Source: Sanyastnella coralliicola
GTDB lineage: Bacteria > Bacteroidota > Bacteroidia > Flavobacteriales_D > Sanyastnellaceae
NCBI RefSeq assembly: GCF_030845195.1
Contig: NZ_CP132543.1
Span: 823,501-887,500 of the forward strand
Length of the DNA stretch: 64,000 bases
Reading direction: 5' to 3'
Position numbers and translations under genes: made by a program. Below the pieces are notes generated by a model. The model ran no database searches. It was not told the origin of the DNA and saw only the letters and a list, made by a program, of their open reading frames with translations. Position 1 is the stretch's first letter. Every line of letters begins with the position of its first letter. This document shows, in pieces, positions 44,035 through 51,604 of this stretch.

Positions 44035-44978
44035 TCGTACTCGGAATGCTGCTGTTCAGTTGCGGTGAACCTTCGGATTCTGCAGTGATAGAAGAGACTG
44101 TTGAGCATCCCGCTGACAGCGTTGCGGTTGATGTGACTCCATCGTCCTTGCTTTCCCTACAGGAGTATTCAGACTTGATCCATTCTGAACAACGCCTGTT
44201 GTTGATTGACATGCGCAGGCTGGATGAATTCAAAGAGGGGCACATACCAGGTGCGCATCGCATTTGGCGTAATCACATTCAAAGTGCTGATTACGAATAT
44301 GGCGGGATGGCGGCTGATCGTGAACGTATGGAGTCCTTGCTTGATTCTTTAGGCGCTACCGCGGAAACGATGGTGGTTGTTTACGACGCCAAAGGAGGAT
44401 GTGATGCTGCTCGATTTTGGTGGCTCTTGAAAATGTACGGACACCCAGATGTGGCCCTCCTTGATGGAGGGTGGCAAGCTTGGAGGCAATCGGGTAAGTT
44501 CGCTGAAACAGGAATTCCGAAGGCTCCAATTCGTGAAGGCTTTAGCTTTAGGAATGAAGTAGATCGATCGTCATATGTCGGATTGAACGGTCTCATTCGC
44601 GCTAGCGGAGATTCAACGGTTCTTCTAGTTGACACCCGCACGATCAATGAATTCACGGGGGCCTTTATGAAGAAGGGGGCAGTTAGAGCTGGACATATCC
44701 CAGGAGCTATTCATTACGACTGGGGGAATGCCGTTGAAATGGGACAAAGTTGGATGTTGAAGCCGCTAGAAGATATCCAGCATGACCTCACAGAATTAGG
44801 AATTACGCCCGAGAAGAAGATCATTACCTACTGTCACACTGGAGTGCGTTCTGCGCACACCACCTTTGTGCTCAGTGAACTTCTCGGTTACGAAAATGTC
44901 AAAAACTACGACGGTTCATGGACAGAGTGGAGCCATATGGATCACTTACCCTTAGCCATGGACGTCAAACAAGAATAA
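44013..44978 (+). CDS. Tandem-rhodanese sulfurtransferase lipoprotein
   Basis: 321 residues from the ATG at 44013. Lipobox GMLLFSC (Cys17). Two rhodanese domains; the first (LLIDMRRLDEFKEGHIPGA) has GGCDAARFW in the active-site area and the second carries the catalytic Cys in ITYCHTGVRSAHT. It resembles thiosulfate or mercaptopyruvate sulfurtransferases but is anchored in the periplasm, so it could release sulfite from thiosulfate for the dehydrogenase. The pairing is inference from the operon. Confidence 0.85.
   Translation: MVRFGGLVVLGMLLFSCGEPSDSAVIEETVEHPADSVAVDVTPSSLLSLQEYSDLIHSEQRLLLIDMRRLDEFKEGHIPGAHRIWRNHIQSADYEYGGMAADRERMESLLDSLGATAETMVVVYDAKGGCDAARFWWLLKMYGHPDVALLDGGWQAWRQSGKFAETGIPKAPIREGFSFRNEVDRSSYVGLNGLIRASGDSTVLLVDTRTINEFTGAFMKKGAVRAGHIPGAIHYDWGNAVEMGQSWMLKPLEDIQHDLTELGITPEKKIITYCHTGVRSAHTTFVLSELLGYENVKNYDGSWTEWSHMDHLPLAMDVKQE
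44354..44366 (+). repeat. Dispersed 13-bp motif, C variant
   Basis: CGCTACCGCGGAA in the rhodanese gene, encoding Ala-Thr-Ala-Glu. Confidence 0.8.
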
Positions 44979-44979
44979 T

Positions 44980-45861
44980 ATGAGTTCAGCAATTCAAGTC
45001 ATGAAAGATGCCTTCATGGGCACAGTGGATTGGACATGGAAGTCGATCATCATGGATAGCAGTGTACCATGGTATCAGAACTACTTCTATGGATTGATCG
45101 TGATTTCAGTAGCCGTTTATCTCCTTGAACTCGCTTTTCCTTGGAGAAAGGAACAGAAAGCCATCCGTAAGGACTTCTGGTTGGATGGGTTTTACATGTT
45201 CTTCAACTTCTTCATTTTCTCCATTGCCATTGCTGGTGTTTACGCACTTCTGGAACTGGGCTTCCAGTCGGTAGGGATCTCTATGAAGAGCATTGCACTA
45301 GTTGATATGTCGGCTTGGCCAATGGCACTTCAGCTGCTCGTTTTCTTCATTGTGATCGACTTTGTGCAATGGGCTACCCACGTCGCTCTACACCGTTTCG
45401 AATTCCTATGGCGATTCCACCAAGTGCATCATTCAGTGGAAGAGATGGGCTTCGCAGCTCACCTCCGCTATCACTGGATGGAGAACATTTTCTACAAGCC
45501 ACTCAAGACCATCGGGGTCATGGTCCTCGGAGGTTTCGAACCAGAGCAAGCCTACATTGTGCATTTTGTTGCTATTTCTATTGGACACCTTAACCATGCG
45601 AACATTCATATCACTTGGGGACCATTGCGTTATGTCTTCAACAACCCGGTGATGCACCTCTGGCATCATGTATACCACCTACCAGAAGGAAGAACTCACG
45701 GTATCAACTTCGGTATCAGCTTAAGTCTCTGGGATTATCTATTCGGAACAGCATCTATCCCCAAAGACGACGCCCACATCAAACTAGGTTACCCAGGGGT
45801 GGAGGATATGCCGAAAGGTTTTTGGGGGCAATTACTATATGGATTTAGGCGTAAGGCTTGA
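44980..45861 (+). CDS. Fatty acid hydroxylase / sterol desaturase family protein (copy 2)
   Basis: 293 residues, at least four hydrophobic segments. Histidine motifs HVALHR, HQVHH and HLWHHVYHLP match the membrane di-iron hydroxylases. It starts 1 nt after the rhodanese stop, so it is in the sulfite operon. A lipid-modifying enzyme in a sulfite-oxidation operon is unusual (see findings). Confidence 0.85.
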   Translation: MSSAIQVMKDAFMGTVDWTWKSIIMDSSVPWYQNYFYGLIVISVAVYLLELAFPWRKEQKAIRKDFWLDGFYMFFNFFIFSIAIAGVYALLELGFQSVGISMKSIALVDMSAWPMALQLLVFFIVIDFVQWATHVALHRFEFLWRFHQVHHSVEEMGFAAHLRYHWMENIFYKPLKTIGVMVLGGFEPEQAYIVHFVAISIGHLNHANIHITWGPLRYVFNNPVMHLWHHVYHLPEGRTHGINFGISLSLWDYLFGTASIPKDDAHIKLGYPGVEDMPKGFWGQLLYGFRRKA

Positions 45862-45873
45862 TCCAATCTATAA

Positions 45874-45990
45874 TCAATGGTCGATAATCAATAACCACCG
45901 CCACCGCCACCGCCACCAGCGTTCCGCGATCCGCGATCCGCATTCCGCGATCCGCATTCCGCGATCCGCATTCCGCAATCCGCATTCCTT
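45874..45990 (-). repeat. Composite intergenic repeat: TTATTGATT part plus GCGATCCGCATTCC units
   Basis: Starts with a TCAATAACC-type stretch, then CCGCCA x3, then about seven copies of GCGATCCGCATTCC-like units. The same order occurs in reverse orientation at 52645-52762. Confidence 0.75.
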
Positions 45991-45992
45991 TC

Positions 45993-46006
45993 TTGACGAA
46001 CGTCAA
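45993..46006 (+). promoter_or_regulatory. Crp/Fnr-type operator TTGACGAACGTCAA
   Basis: Perfect dyad TTGAC-N4-GTCAA, matching the Fnr/FixK-type half-site TTGA. It lies 53 bp upstream of the oxidoreductase ATG. The regulator at 47049-47633 has the Glu-Ser-x-Ser-Arg recognition pattern expected to read TTGA half-sites, so it is the likely binder (inference). Confidence 0.55.
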
Positions 46007-46059
46007 TGAATTGAGCCCTCTCTTCGTCGGAGCTTTGCTTCATCAATTAAAAACAAGAA

Positions 46060-47052
46060 ATGATGAACGCAACAATGCAAGCTGTGAGGGTTACTGAATA
46101 TGGTGGTCCTGAAGTACTTAAGGTAGAGACTTTCCAAAAGCCAGCACCGAAACCGAATGAAATTCTGATTCGTAATCATGCTGCGGCAGTGACGGCTGCT
46201 GATACATTCTTACGTATGGGAACCCCGAGACTAGGTAGGCTCTTTCTTGGGCTTCGACGTCCGAAGAATCCAATTCCCGGGACTGGTTTTGCTGGGGTTG
46301 TTGAGGCGGTTGGTGCTGAAGTAACTGATTACATGCCTGGAGATCGTGTCTGCGGTGAGTCGCTGTTTGGATTTAGTACTTATGCTGAGTATCTCGTAGT
46401 TGAAGAAGACGCAGTCATCACGCACATGCCTGAATTGATGAGTTACGACGAAGGCGCCGTATTCTGTGACGGAGCGGTGACTTCATGGAACTTTATTCGC
46501 GAAGTAGCCAATATGAAAAGCGGCCAACGATTGATGATTATTGGAGCCTCGGGCGCTCTAGGTACTGCTGCCATTCAAATTGCAAAGGAGATGGATCTTC
46601 ATGTCACGGCGGTGTGTTCTGGCGCTAACGCGGAATTGGTCACTTCACTTGGAGCAGATGCGGTTGTAGACTACAAAACGACGGACTACACCAAGTTGAA
46701 CGAACGTTTCGATGTGATCTACGATACCGTAGGGAAATCGAGCTTCAGAGCTTGCAAGGCAATCCTCAAAGAGCAAGGACAGTATGTTTGTCCGGTGCTG
46801 AAGGGCGAGTTGTTTATAGATATGCTCTTCCGTTCAAAGAAGCACGGGAAGAAGGCGAAGTTCGCCGCTACTGGCACCAGAAAAGTAGTTGAACTTCGAG
46901 CGATGCTACTTCAATTGATGGAGATGTACCGCAACCGTGAAATCAGAATGGTCATGGACCGCACTTACGCCATGGACGAAGTAGTTCAAGCTCATCAATA
47001 CGTAGATTCAGGAAGAAAGCGAGGGAACATCGTGTTGTCGATGGAACTCTAA
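46060..47052 (+). CDS. Quinone oxidoreductase-like zinc-independent MDR dehydrogenase
   Basis: 330 residues, medium-chain dehydrogenase/reductase fold: GPEVLKVETFQKPAPKPNE N-terminus and the Rossmann motif GASGALGTAAIQIAKE. No zinc-binding Cys/His cluster is apparent, so it is probably a NADPH-dependent quinone or enal reductase. Start codon uncertain: ATG at 46060 or the next codon at 46063. The Crp/Fnr gene is convergent with a 4-bp overlap. An operator-like palindrome lies upstream. Confidence 0.8.
   Translation: MMNATMQAVRVTEYGGPEVLKVETFQKPAPKPNEILIRNHAAAVTAADTFLRMGTPRLGRLFLGLRRPKNPIPGTGFAGVVEAVGAEVTDYMPGDRVCGESLFGFSTYAEYLVVEEDAVITHMPELMSYDEGAVFCDGAVTSWNFIREVANMKSGQRLMIIGASGALGTAAIQIAKEMDLHVTAVCSGANAELVTSLGADAVVDYKTTDYTKLNERFDVIYDTVGKSSFRACKAILKEQGQYVCPVLKGELFIDMLFRSKKHGKKAKFAATGTRKVVELRAMLLQLMEMYRNREIRMVMDRTYAMDEVVQAHQYVDSGRKRGNIVLSMEL
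46623..46635 (+). repeat. Dispersed 13-bp motif, A variant
   Basis: CGCTAACGCGGAA in the oxidoreductase gene, encoding Ala-Asn-Ala-Glu. Confidence 0.8.
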
Positions 47053-47633
47053 GACTTTTCCTTCTCCACAAGTCGTTTACGCAATCGACTTAAAGACTCA
47101 GGGGTAATCCCAAGGTAGCTTGCTAGTTGATGTTGAGGAACGCGTTGCAACAAATCCGGACGTTCTTCCATCACACGCAGGTACCTTTCTTCAGGAGTAG
47201 AGGTCATAAAACGAGCAAAGGCTTCTTGTCCTTCAGCAGTCACTTTCTCCACTTCAACTCGAATCACGCTTTCCAACCTTGGAATTCGAGCACACATCTC
47301 GTCTTCAAGCGTCTTCGTACCTACAGTGAGGATGCTGTCTTCGCTACAAACCAAGTAGCTAGGAGAGGGAGTTTCAGTATTGAAGCTCATAAAAGAAGTC
47401 ACCGGCATCCCTTGAGAATAGAAGGCTGTTGACTTCTCTTCTCCATTCACGATTCGGTACTCGCGTACTAGTCCTTTCAGTACAAAGAAACACTCCTGTG
47501 ACATCTGTCCTTCAGATAATAGCACAGATCCTTTTTTGAATGCCTGCACGTTCGAGTTGTCGACGATGAGGTCGACTTCGTGTGGCTCGAGGGCTTCGAA
47601 GGAAGAAATCATGTTTCGGAGGAGTTCTTTCAT
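47049..47633 (-). CDS. Crp/Fnr family transcriptional regulator
   Basis: 194 residues from the ATG at 47633; the frame is open upstream, but that stretch is the repeat region described below. Cyclic-nucleotide-binding-like fold with FKKGSVLLSEGQ and CFFVLKGLVREY, then a winged HTH QLASYLGITPESLSRLRKRL. No Cys cluster for an Fe-S centre was seen, so it is not an oxygen-sensing Fnr. The neighbour quinone reductase has a matching operator, and the two genes are convergent. Confidence 0.85.
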   Translation of the reverse strand: MKELLRNMISSFEALEPHEVDLIVDNSNVQAFKKGSVLLSEGQMSQECFFVLKGLVREYRIVNGEEKSTAFYSQGMPVTSFMSFNTETPSPSYLVCSEDSILTVGTKTLEDEMCARIPRLESVIRVEVEKVTAEGQEAFARFMTSTPEERYLRVMEERPDLLQRVPQHQLASYLGITPESLSRLRKRLVEKEKS

Positions 47634-47666
47634 GTATCTAAGATAGGGTGTTTTTGGGTAGAGTTG

Positions 47667-47812
47667 TTCAGTCTTAGTGGGCCTGTCTGCTGACTGAATC
47701 TGTTCTGTTTCGAAGAAAATCTCAGCCCTCGCGGGCCTGTCCGCGGACTGAATCCGATCTATTTTAGCAGAAATTCTCAGCCCTCGCGGGCCCGCCCGCC
47801 CCCACCGTCCTA
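47667..47812 (-). repeat. Three-unit 55-bp tandem repeat upstream of the Crp/Fnr gene
   Basis: Units start at about 47667, 47721 and 47776, each containing a CTCAGCCCTCGCGGGCC-type core and a GACTGAAT segment; unit 1 is diverged (TTAGTGGGCC). GC-rich and able to form stem-loops. The repeat extends the open frame of the regulator with tandem IQSADRP peptides, which is a by-product. Repeat and surrounding gap fill 47634-48054, a 421-bp stretch with no supported gene. Confidence 0.7.
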
Positions 47813-47845
47813 ACCGGCACGAGCCAAAGTTCAGGCGATTTACAA

Positions 47846-47897
47846 CGCTTGTCAAGAGCTAGTTTACGAGCGTTGCTGAAAAGTTTATATGTGCTTA
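47846..47897 (+). repeat. Diverged direct repeat, left copy
   Basis: A 52-bp stretch starting CGCTTGTCAAGAGCTAGTTT and similar to the stretch at 48007-48057 (about 40 of 52 positions). Confidence 0.5.
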
Positions 47898-48006
47898 AAT
47901 ATTCGGTTTTTGAGTCATTTCAGTATCGGAGCATTTATCAGTTGAGTCCTCCCCGCAAGCAGGATTGGTTTAAAGCGAAGTGACATAAAATTCGCTGTTC
48001 CCCGAA

Positions 48007-48057
48007 TGCTTGTCAATAGGTAGTTTGCAGACGTTGGTGGAAAGTTTATGTGTGTTA
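48007..48057 (+). repeat. Diverged direct repeat, right copy
   Basis: Partner of the copy at 47846-47897; it runs into the stop codon of the hydrolase gene. Confidence 0.5.
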
Positions 48058-48978
48058 CTTTCTTCGATTCAGACTTAAGAACCACTTCACCAACTCCTCC
48101 TGATCCACAATCGACCAACTATGCGGATGACGCATGCCGTCTGGACGATATCCTTTGCCTGTGGTAGTGATCATTTGTACGTCAAAACCTTCTGATCTCA
48201 GAAGAGAAGTCAACCCTTCGAGTTGATAGGCGTTGATGTCCTCATAGTTTGTTCCTCGATTCTCACGATGCCATGCGGTGTCAGGCTCGGTGTAGAATCG
48301 TAGTGAGGTCGACTTAAGATCTTCTAGAAGATGAGCGTTCGAGCTTCTTCTATACAGCGAGAAGTCATTAAAGAATTCATCACGGTTGCCATTGCCTATC
48401 GAGTCATTGATGGTTTGAGTAATCATTAGACTCTCTCCGATCGCCCATGGATGAAAGTTGCGTTCAATGTTCTCCTCCGCATTCAGGTAAAGCTGTTCAA
48501 GGTCAATCGGGTTGTCAACGGTGAACACACCGAGTACTTGATCATCGCCTTGACTTGAAAGTTGGTTAGCGAACTGCAGAGCATGGTTTCCACCACTTGA
48601 AAAACCTCCCAAGAAGAGTTTTTTGGTGCTAAGCTTATGCGATGCTCTGGTTTGTGCAATCGACTCTTGTATCGAATTTAATTCATCCTCATTCAGCCAA
48701 ATCCGGTTCAATTGTTTGACGTAGATCACCGCTATGTTTTGATCTCGAAGCTTTGATTCGATAGGAAAGGCCAATAAGACGTCGCTGGGCTTTTGTCCGT
48801 AGCCGCCAAAAAGAATCAGGATAGATTCTACAGGTCCTTCTGGAAGGGAGATCTGAAAGTTAGTATCGTGAACCTTCTCATTACTTGGGTGTACAGCTGG
48901 TTGTTCGTTGTTGAATGCCAAGGCAGCGAATGCCATTGACATCACAAGACTAAACACCATTATTCGAACCTTTTTCAT
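48055..48978 (-). CDS. Exported alpha/beta hydrolase
   Basis: 307 residues with a signal peptide (MVFSLVMSMAFAALAFNNEQ). Hydrolase nucleophile elbow GGFSSGGN (Ser in the middle), preceded by an oxyanion-hole stretch ILILFGGYGQ, and a late His in RHPHSW. An acidic third residue is not certain. It resembles esterase-D or PHB-depolymerase-type enzymes. Substrate unknown. The next gene is divergent, with only 12 bp between starts. Confidence 0.65.
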   Translation of the reverse strand: MKKVRIMVFSLVMSMAFAALAFNNEQPAVHPSNEKVHDTNFQISLPEGPVESILILFGGYGQKPSDVLLAFPIESKLRDQNIAVIYVKQLNRIWLNEDELNSIQESIAQTRASHKLSTKKLFLGGFSSGGNHALQFANQLSSQGDDQVLGVFTVDNPIDLEQLYLNAEENIERNFHPWAIGESLMITQTINDSIGNGNRDEFFNDFSLYRRSSNAHLLEDLKSTSLRFYTEPDTAWHRENRGTNYEDINAYQLEGLTSLLRSEGFDVQMITTTGKGYRPDGMRHPHSWSIVDQEELVKWFLSLNRRK

Positions 48979-48990
48979 TGCGAAACGACT

Positions 48991-49419
48991 ATGATCAATG
49001 CAGCCAATCTAAGTCTAGCGAATAGACTTTGCCTCATATTTATGATCTTTTCTATGTTCTCGTGCCACCCAGAAGCGGGCATCGAACCTTCCATTGAAGG
49101 TAAATGGGAAGTAAAGGATTTCTCCATCGAGTCTCAATTTCCTGACGAAATTCGTGAGGCCAAAATCAGAAAGCAAAGCATCGGTGTGCGCTATAATTTT
49201 TGGGAGAACGGTATCTATACCTGCCGCCGACTGATAGACGAGGAACTCATCTTTGGGAAATATGAACTCACTGGAGATCAACTCGAAATGAACATCAATC
49301 AGGGCAACCGTCATCTAAATCAGATCTCCACGATCATCCATTCAGGTGATGATTATGTTTCGTTGGTCACAAGGCTAAACGAATTCACAACTTACACCTA
49401 CCTCCTCAAAAAATACTAA
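48991..49419 (+). CDS. Small lipocalin-like lipoprotein
   Basis: 142 residues. A hydrophobic leader (LCLIFMIFSMFSC) with a Cys suggests a lipoprotein. The mature part has GKWEVKDFSIES and a beta-rich end similar to the lipocalin-like families of Bacteroidota. The stop codon is inside the left copy of the 31-bp inverted repeat. Function unknown. Confidence 0.5.
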   Translation: MINAANLSLANRLCLIFMIFSMFSCHPEAGIEPSIEGKWEVKDFSIESQFPDEIREAKIRKQSIGVRYNFWENGIYTCRRLIDEELIFGKYELTGDQLEMNINQGNRHLNQISTIIHSGDDYVSLVTRLNEFTTYTYLLKKY

Positions 49420-49447
49420 CGCCTATAGCCTAACGCCTATGGCCTAG
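49417..49447 (+). repeat. Left inverted repeat around the YdeI-like gene
   Basis: A 31-bp stretch starting TAACGCCTATAGCCTA. Its reverse complement is at 49974-50004 with 28 of 31 positions identical. It contains the stop codon of the upstream lipoprotein gene. Confidence 0.85.
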
Positions 49448-49453
49448 CAAGAC

Positions 49454-49969
49454 CTACAACCCCGATTGATTCGCCTCCTTAATCTCCTGATGCAACAGCT
49501 TGAAGTCTAACTTCCCTTGCTGCATCTTCAGGTGATTCATCGCAACAATCGCCCTGCGAATTCTAATATCCGAGCTCTTGACGTTCCCAACCCAGTGAAT
49601 GATATTCCGCTGTTTACCTGGAGTCAACTTCATGAAGTAAGCACGTCCTTCTTCATCTTGGGCAAGCATCTCTGTTAGCTCTTCACAGACCGCCATCCCA
49701 AACTCTGACGTATCCTCTTCCAAACTCACTTGAACCACCTGCTCCGCAACCAGTCCGAGCTGCTTCCGAATCTCCTTATTGAGCATGATGTAGTAAATCC
49801 CATTCCCCTTAGATAAAAGGCCACAATGTATGGTGACCTTCCCTTCAATCGTCGCCAATACACGCTTAATATTCTGCTCCTTAAAATGCTGATAGACATC
49901 ATCAGGCACTTCAATATGCCAGCTATAAACGTTGTTGTATTCAGAGAAGACGGGGGAGGAGAAAACCAT
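49454..49969 (-). CDS. DUF1905/YdeI-like (OmpD-associated) protein
   Basis: 171 residues. N-terminal DUF1905 domain (HIEVPDDVYQHF, IHCGLLSKGNGIYYIMLNKEIRKQLGL) and C-terminal YdeI/OmdA helix-rich domain (YFMKLTPGKQRNIIHWVGNVKSSDIRIRR). The function of the family is unclear; links to stress or peptide handling are only suggested. The gene is bracketed by a 31-bp inverted repeat. Confidence 0.75.
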   Translation of the reverse strand: MVFSSPVFSEYNNVYSWHIEVPDDVYQHFKEQNIKRVLATIEGKVTIHCGLLSKGNGIYYIMLNKEIRKQLGLVAEQVVQVSLEEDTSEFGMAVCEELTEMLAQDEEGRAYFMKLTPGKQRNIIHWVGNVKSSDIRIRRAIVAMNHLKMQQGKLDFKLLHQEIKEANQSGL

Positions 49970-49973
49970 ATTT

Positions 49974-50052
49974 CTAGGCTTTAGGCGATAGGCTATAGGC
50001 GTTAGGAAGGAGAAGAGTTAAGACTAAAGCCTAAAGCCTGTAGCCTAAAGCC
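49974..50052 (-). repeat. Right inverted repeat around the YdeI-like gene, plus further AAGCCTAA units
   Basis: The mirror copy occupies 49974-50004. From 50020 further units of the same TAGGC/GCCTA family (AAGCCTAAAGCCTGTAGCC) follow up to the paaD stop. Confidence 0.8.
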
Positions 50053-50054
50053 TC

Positions 50055-50543
50055 CTAAATGCACTTAAAATAATCAAACGGCTCCAAACAATCAGAACAC
50101 TTGTAATGTGCTTTGCAGCTGGTGCTACCGAATTCTGAGACGAGGGTGGTGTTTTTAGAGCCACATTTTGGACAAGCGATCACCTTTGGTTCGGCGAAGA
50201 GTTGTGATTTATCGTGGCTTTTGCCTTCGGGTGGGGCGATGCCGTATTCACGTAATTTCTCGCGTGCTTCGTCGGTAATCCAATCGGTAGTCCATGCTGG
50301 GGAGAGTTGGGAAACGACTTCTGCGTCTTCTCCAAAGGCGCGCTTGAGGGTGGCCTTAACGTTCCTTGAAATAACGTCCATAGCTGGACAGCCGCTGTAG
50401 GTTGGGGTGATGGTAACTACGATGCGGTCATCATTGATATCAACCTTTCTGATGACGCCCATATCAACAACGTTGAGAACGGGAATCTCAGGGTCTTTGA
50501 CCGCGGTCAATAATTCAAGGATGTGTGCTTCGTTTCTTTCCAC
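50055..50543 (-). CDS. paaD: Phenylacetyl-CoA epoxidase subunit PaaD
   Basis: 162 residues, GTG start. DUF59/MIP18-type N-terminal domain (PEIPVLNVVDMGVIRKV, TPTYSGCPAMDVI) and a C-terminal Cys-rich tail with two CxxC pairs (CPKCGS, CSDC). Needed for assembly of the Fe cluster of the ring-1,2-phenylacetyl-CoA epoxidase. Follows paaC by 3 nt. Confidence 0.9.
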   Translation of the reverse strand: MERNEAHILELLTAVKDPEIPVLNVVDMGVIRKVDINDDRIVVTITPTYSGCPAMDVISRNVKATLKRAFGEDAEVVSQLSPAWTTDWITDEAREKLREYGIAPPEGKSHDKSQLFAEPKVIACPKCGSKNTTLVSEFGSTSCKAHYKCSDCLEPFDYFKCI

Positions 50544-50546
50544 CGA

Positions 50547-51296
50547 TTACCACTGTGCGTCAGGGTAGGTGCGTGGGATGTGCTGCATTTCTGCGAGCAT
50601 GTATCCAAGGTGTTCTGAATGGATTCCCTTCTTTCCACCTTTCTGCATCCACCCGTCTTCAGGTACGTTAAGCGTAGCTTGACGAAGAACGCCGGCTACA
50701 TTTTGTTTCCAATATTCTGAAAGTTGAACAAGATCAACTCCATATCCATCAGCAAGTGCCTGTTGGTCTAGTTTGTCTGGAGTGTACATTTCTCCAGTAA
50801 AGGCCCATAACTCGTTGATGCTTTCCTGAATTTTTGCGTGACTCTCTTCAGTCCCGTCTCCTAGGCGAATGATCCATTCGCTGCTGTGACGACGGTGGTA
50901 GGTCACTTCTTTGATCGACTTTTCCGCGATAGCGCGAAGGGTGTCATCATTGCTCTTTAATAGCGCATCATAGAACAGCCATGAAAAGTGATCAAACAAA
51001 AACTGACGTGCGATGGTGTCTCCAAAGTGCCCGTTCTTCTGCTCAACCAACAACACGTTTCGGAAGTCGTGGGCATCCCGGAAGAAAGCCATTTTGTCTT
51101 CGTCGCGACCGTTACCTTCGAGCTCCCCAGCGTAGGTGAGGAGTGAACGCGCCTGACCAATCAGGTCTAACGAAATGTTCGTCAAGGCAATATCTTCTTC
51201 CAGTGCTGGGCCGTGTCCGCACCATTCTCCTAGGCGTTGACCTAGAATCAAGGCATTGTCAGCAATGCGTAGGGTATATTCGAGTTTTGCCTCCAT
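50547..51296 (-). CDS. paaC: Phenylacetyl-CoA epoxidase structural subunit PaaC
   Basis: 249 residues. Ferritin-like helical subunit: LRIADNALILGQRLGEWCGHGP at the N-terminus and VTYHRRHSSEWIIRLGDGTEESH, typical of PaaC, which stabilises PaaA without a working di-iron site. The start is 1 nt into the paaB stop. Contains a T-variant of the 13-bp motif. Confidence 0.93.
   Translation of the reverse strand: MEAKLEYTLRIADNALILGQRLGEWCGHGPALEEDIALTNISLDLIGQARSLLTYAGELEGNGRDEDKMAFFRDAHDFRNVLLVEQKNGHFGDTIARQFLFDHFSWLFYDALLKSNDDTLRAIAEKSIKEVTYHRRHSSEWIIRLGDGTEESHAKIQESINELWAFTGEMYTPDKLDQQALADGYGVDLVQLSEYWKQNVAGVLRQATLNVPEDGWMQKGGKKGIHSEHLGYMLAEMQHIPRTYPDAQW
50922..50934 (-). repeat. Dispersed 13-bp motif, T variant
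   Basis: CGCTATCGCGGAA on the minus strand, sense in paaC, encoding Ala-Ile-Ala-Glu. Confidence 0.8.
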
Positions 51297-51583
51297 TACA
51301 TGTGTTTCACCGCGTCAGGTAGATCGTAGAAGGTTGGGTGACGGTACACCTTGTCATCAGATGGTGTGTACAATGCATCTTTCTCGTCTGGAGAAGAAGC
51401 AGTGATTTCGTCAGCAGGAACAACCCAGATACTATCGCCTTCTTGACGACGAGTGTATACGTCGCGTGCGTTAGTGATCGCCATTTGTGCATCAGCTGCA
51501 TGCAAAGAACCAACGTGCTTGTGGCTCAAGCCTTGACGGCTGCGGATGAATACCTCCCAAAGAGGCCAATTCTTTTTACTCAT
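51296..51583 (-). CDS. paaB: Phenylacetyl-CoA epoxidase subunit PaaB
   Basis: 95 residues. Short PaaB sequence with LWEVFIRSRQGLSHKHVGSLHA and DVYTRRQEGDSIWVVPADEI. It is an essential small part of the epoxidase. In the usual order paaA-B-C-D, all on the minus strand and nearly contiguous. Confidence 0.93.
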   Translation of the reverse strand: MSKKNWPLWEVFIRSRQGLSHKHVGSLHAADAQMAITNARDVYTRRQEGDSIWVVPADEITASSPDEKDALYTPSDDKVYRHPTFYDLPDAVKHM

Positions 51584-51604
51584 GTTCGTAAGGTGATGTC
51601 GTTC

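Noticed and set aside
45900-45990. CRISPR array
   Set aside because: The GCGATCCGCATTCC units are contiguous short tandem words without unique spacers, and no cas gene is nearby.
47634-47855. Longer N-terminus for the Crp/Fnr regulator
   Set aside because: The frame is open, but it translates the tandem repeat into repeated IQSADRP peptides and is not part of the regulator fold; the ATG at 47633 fits the family.
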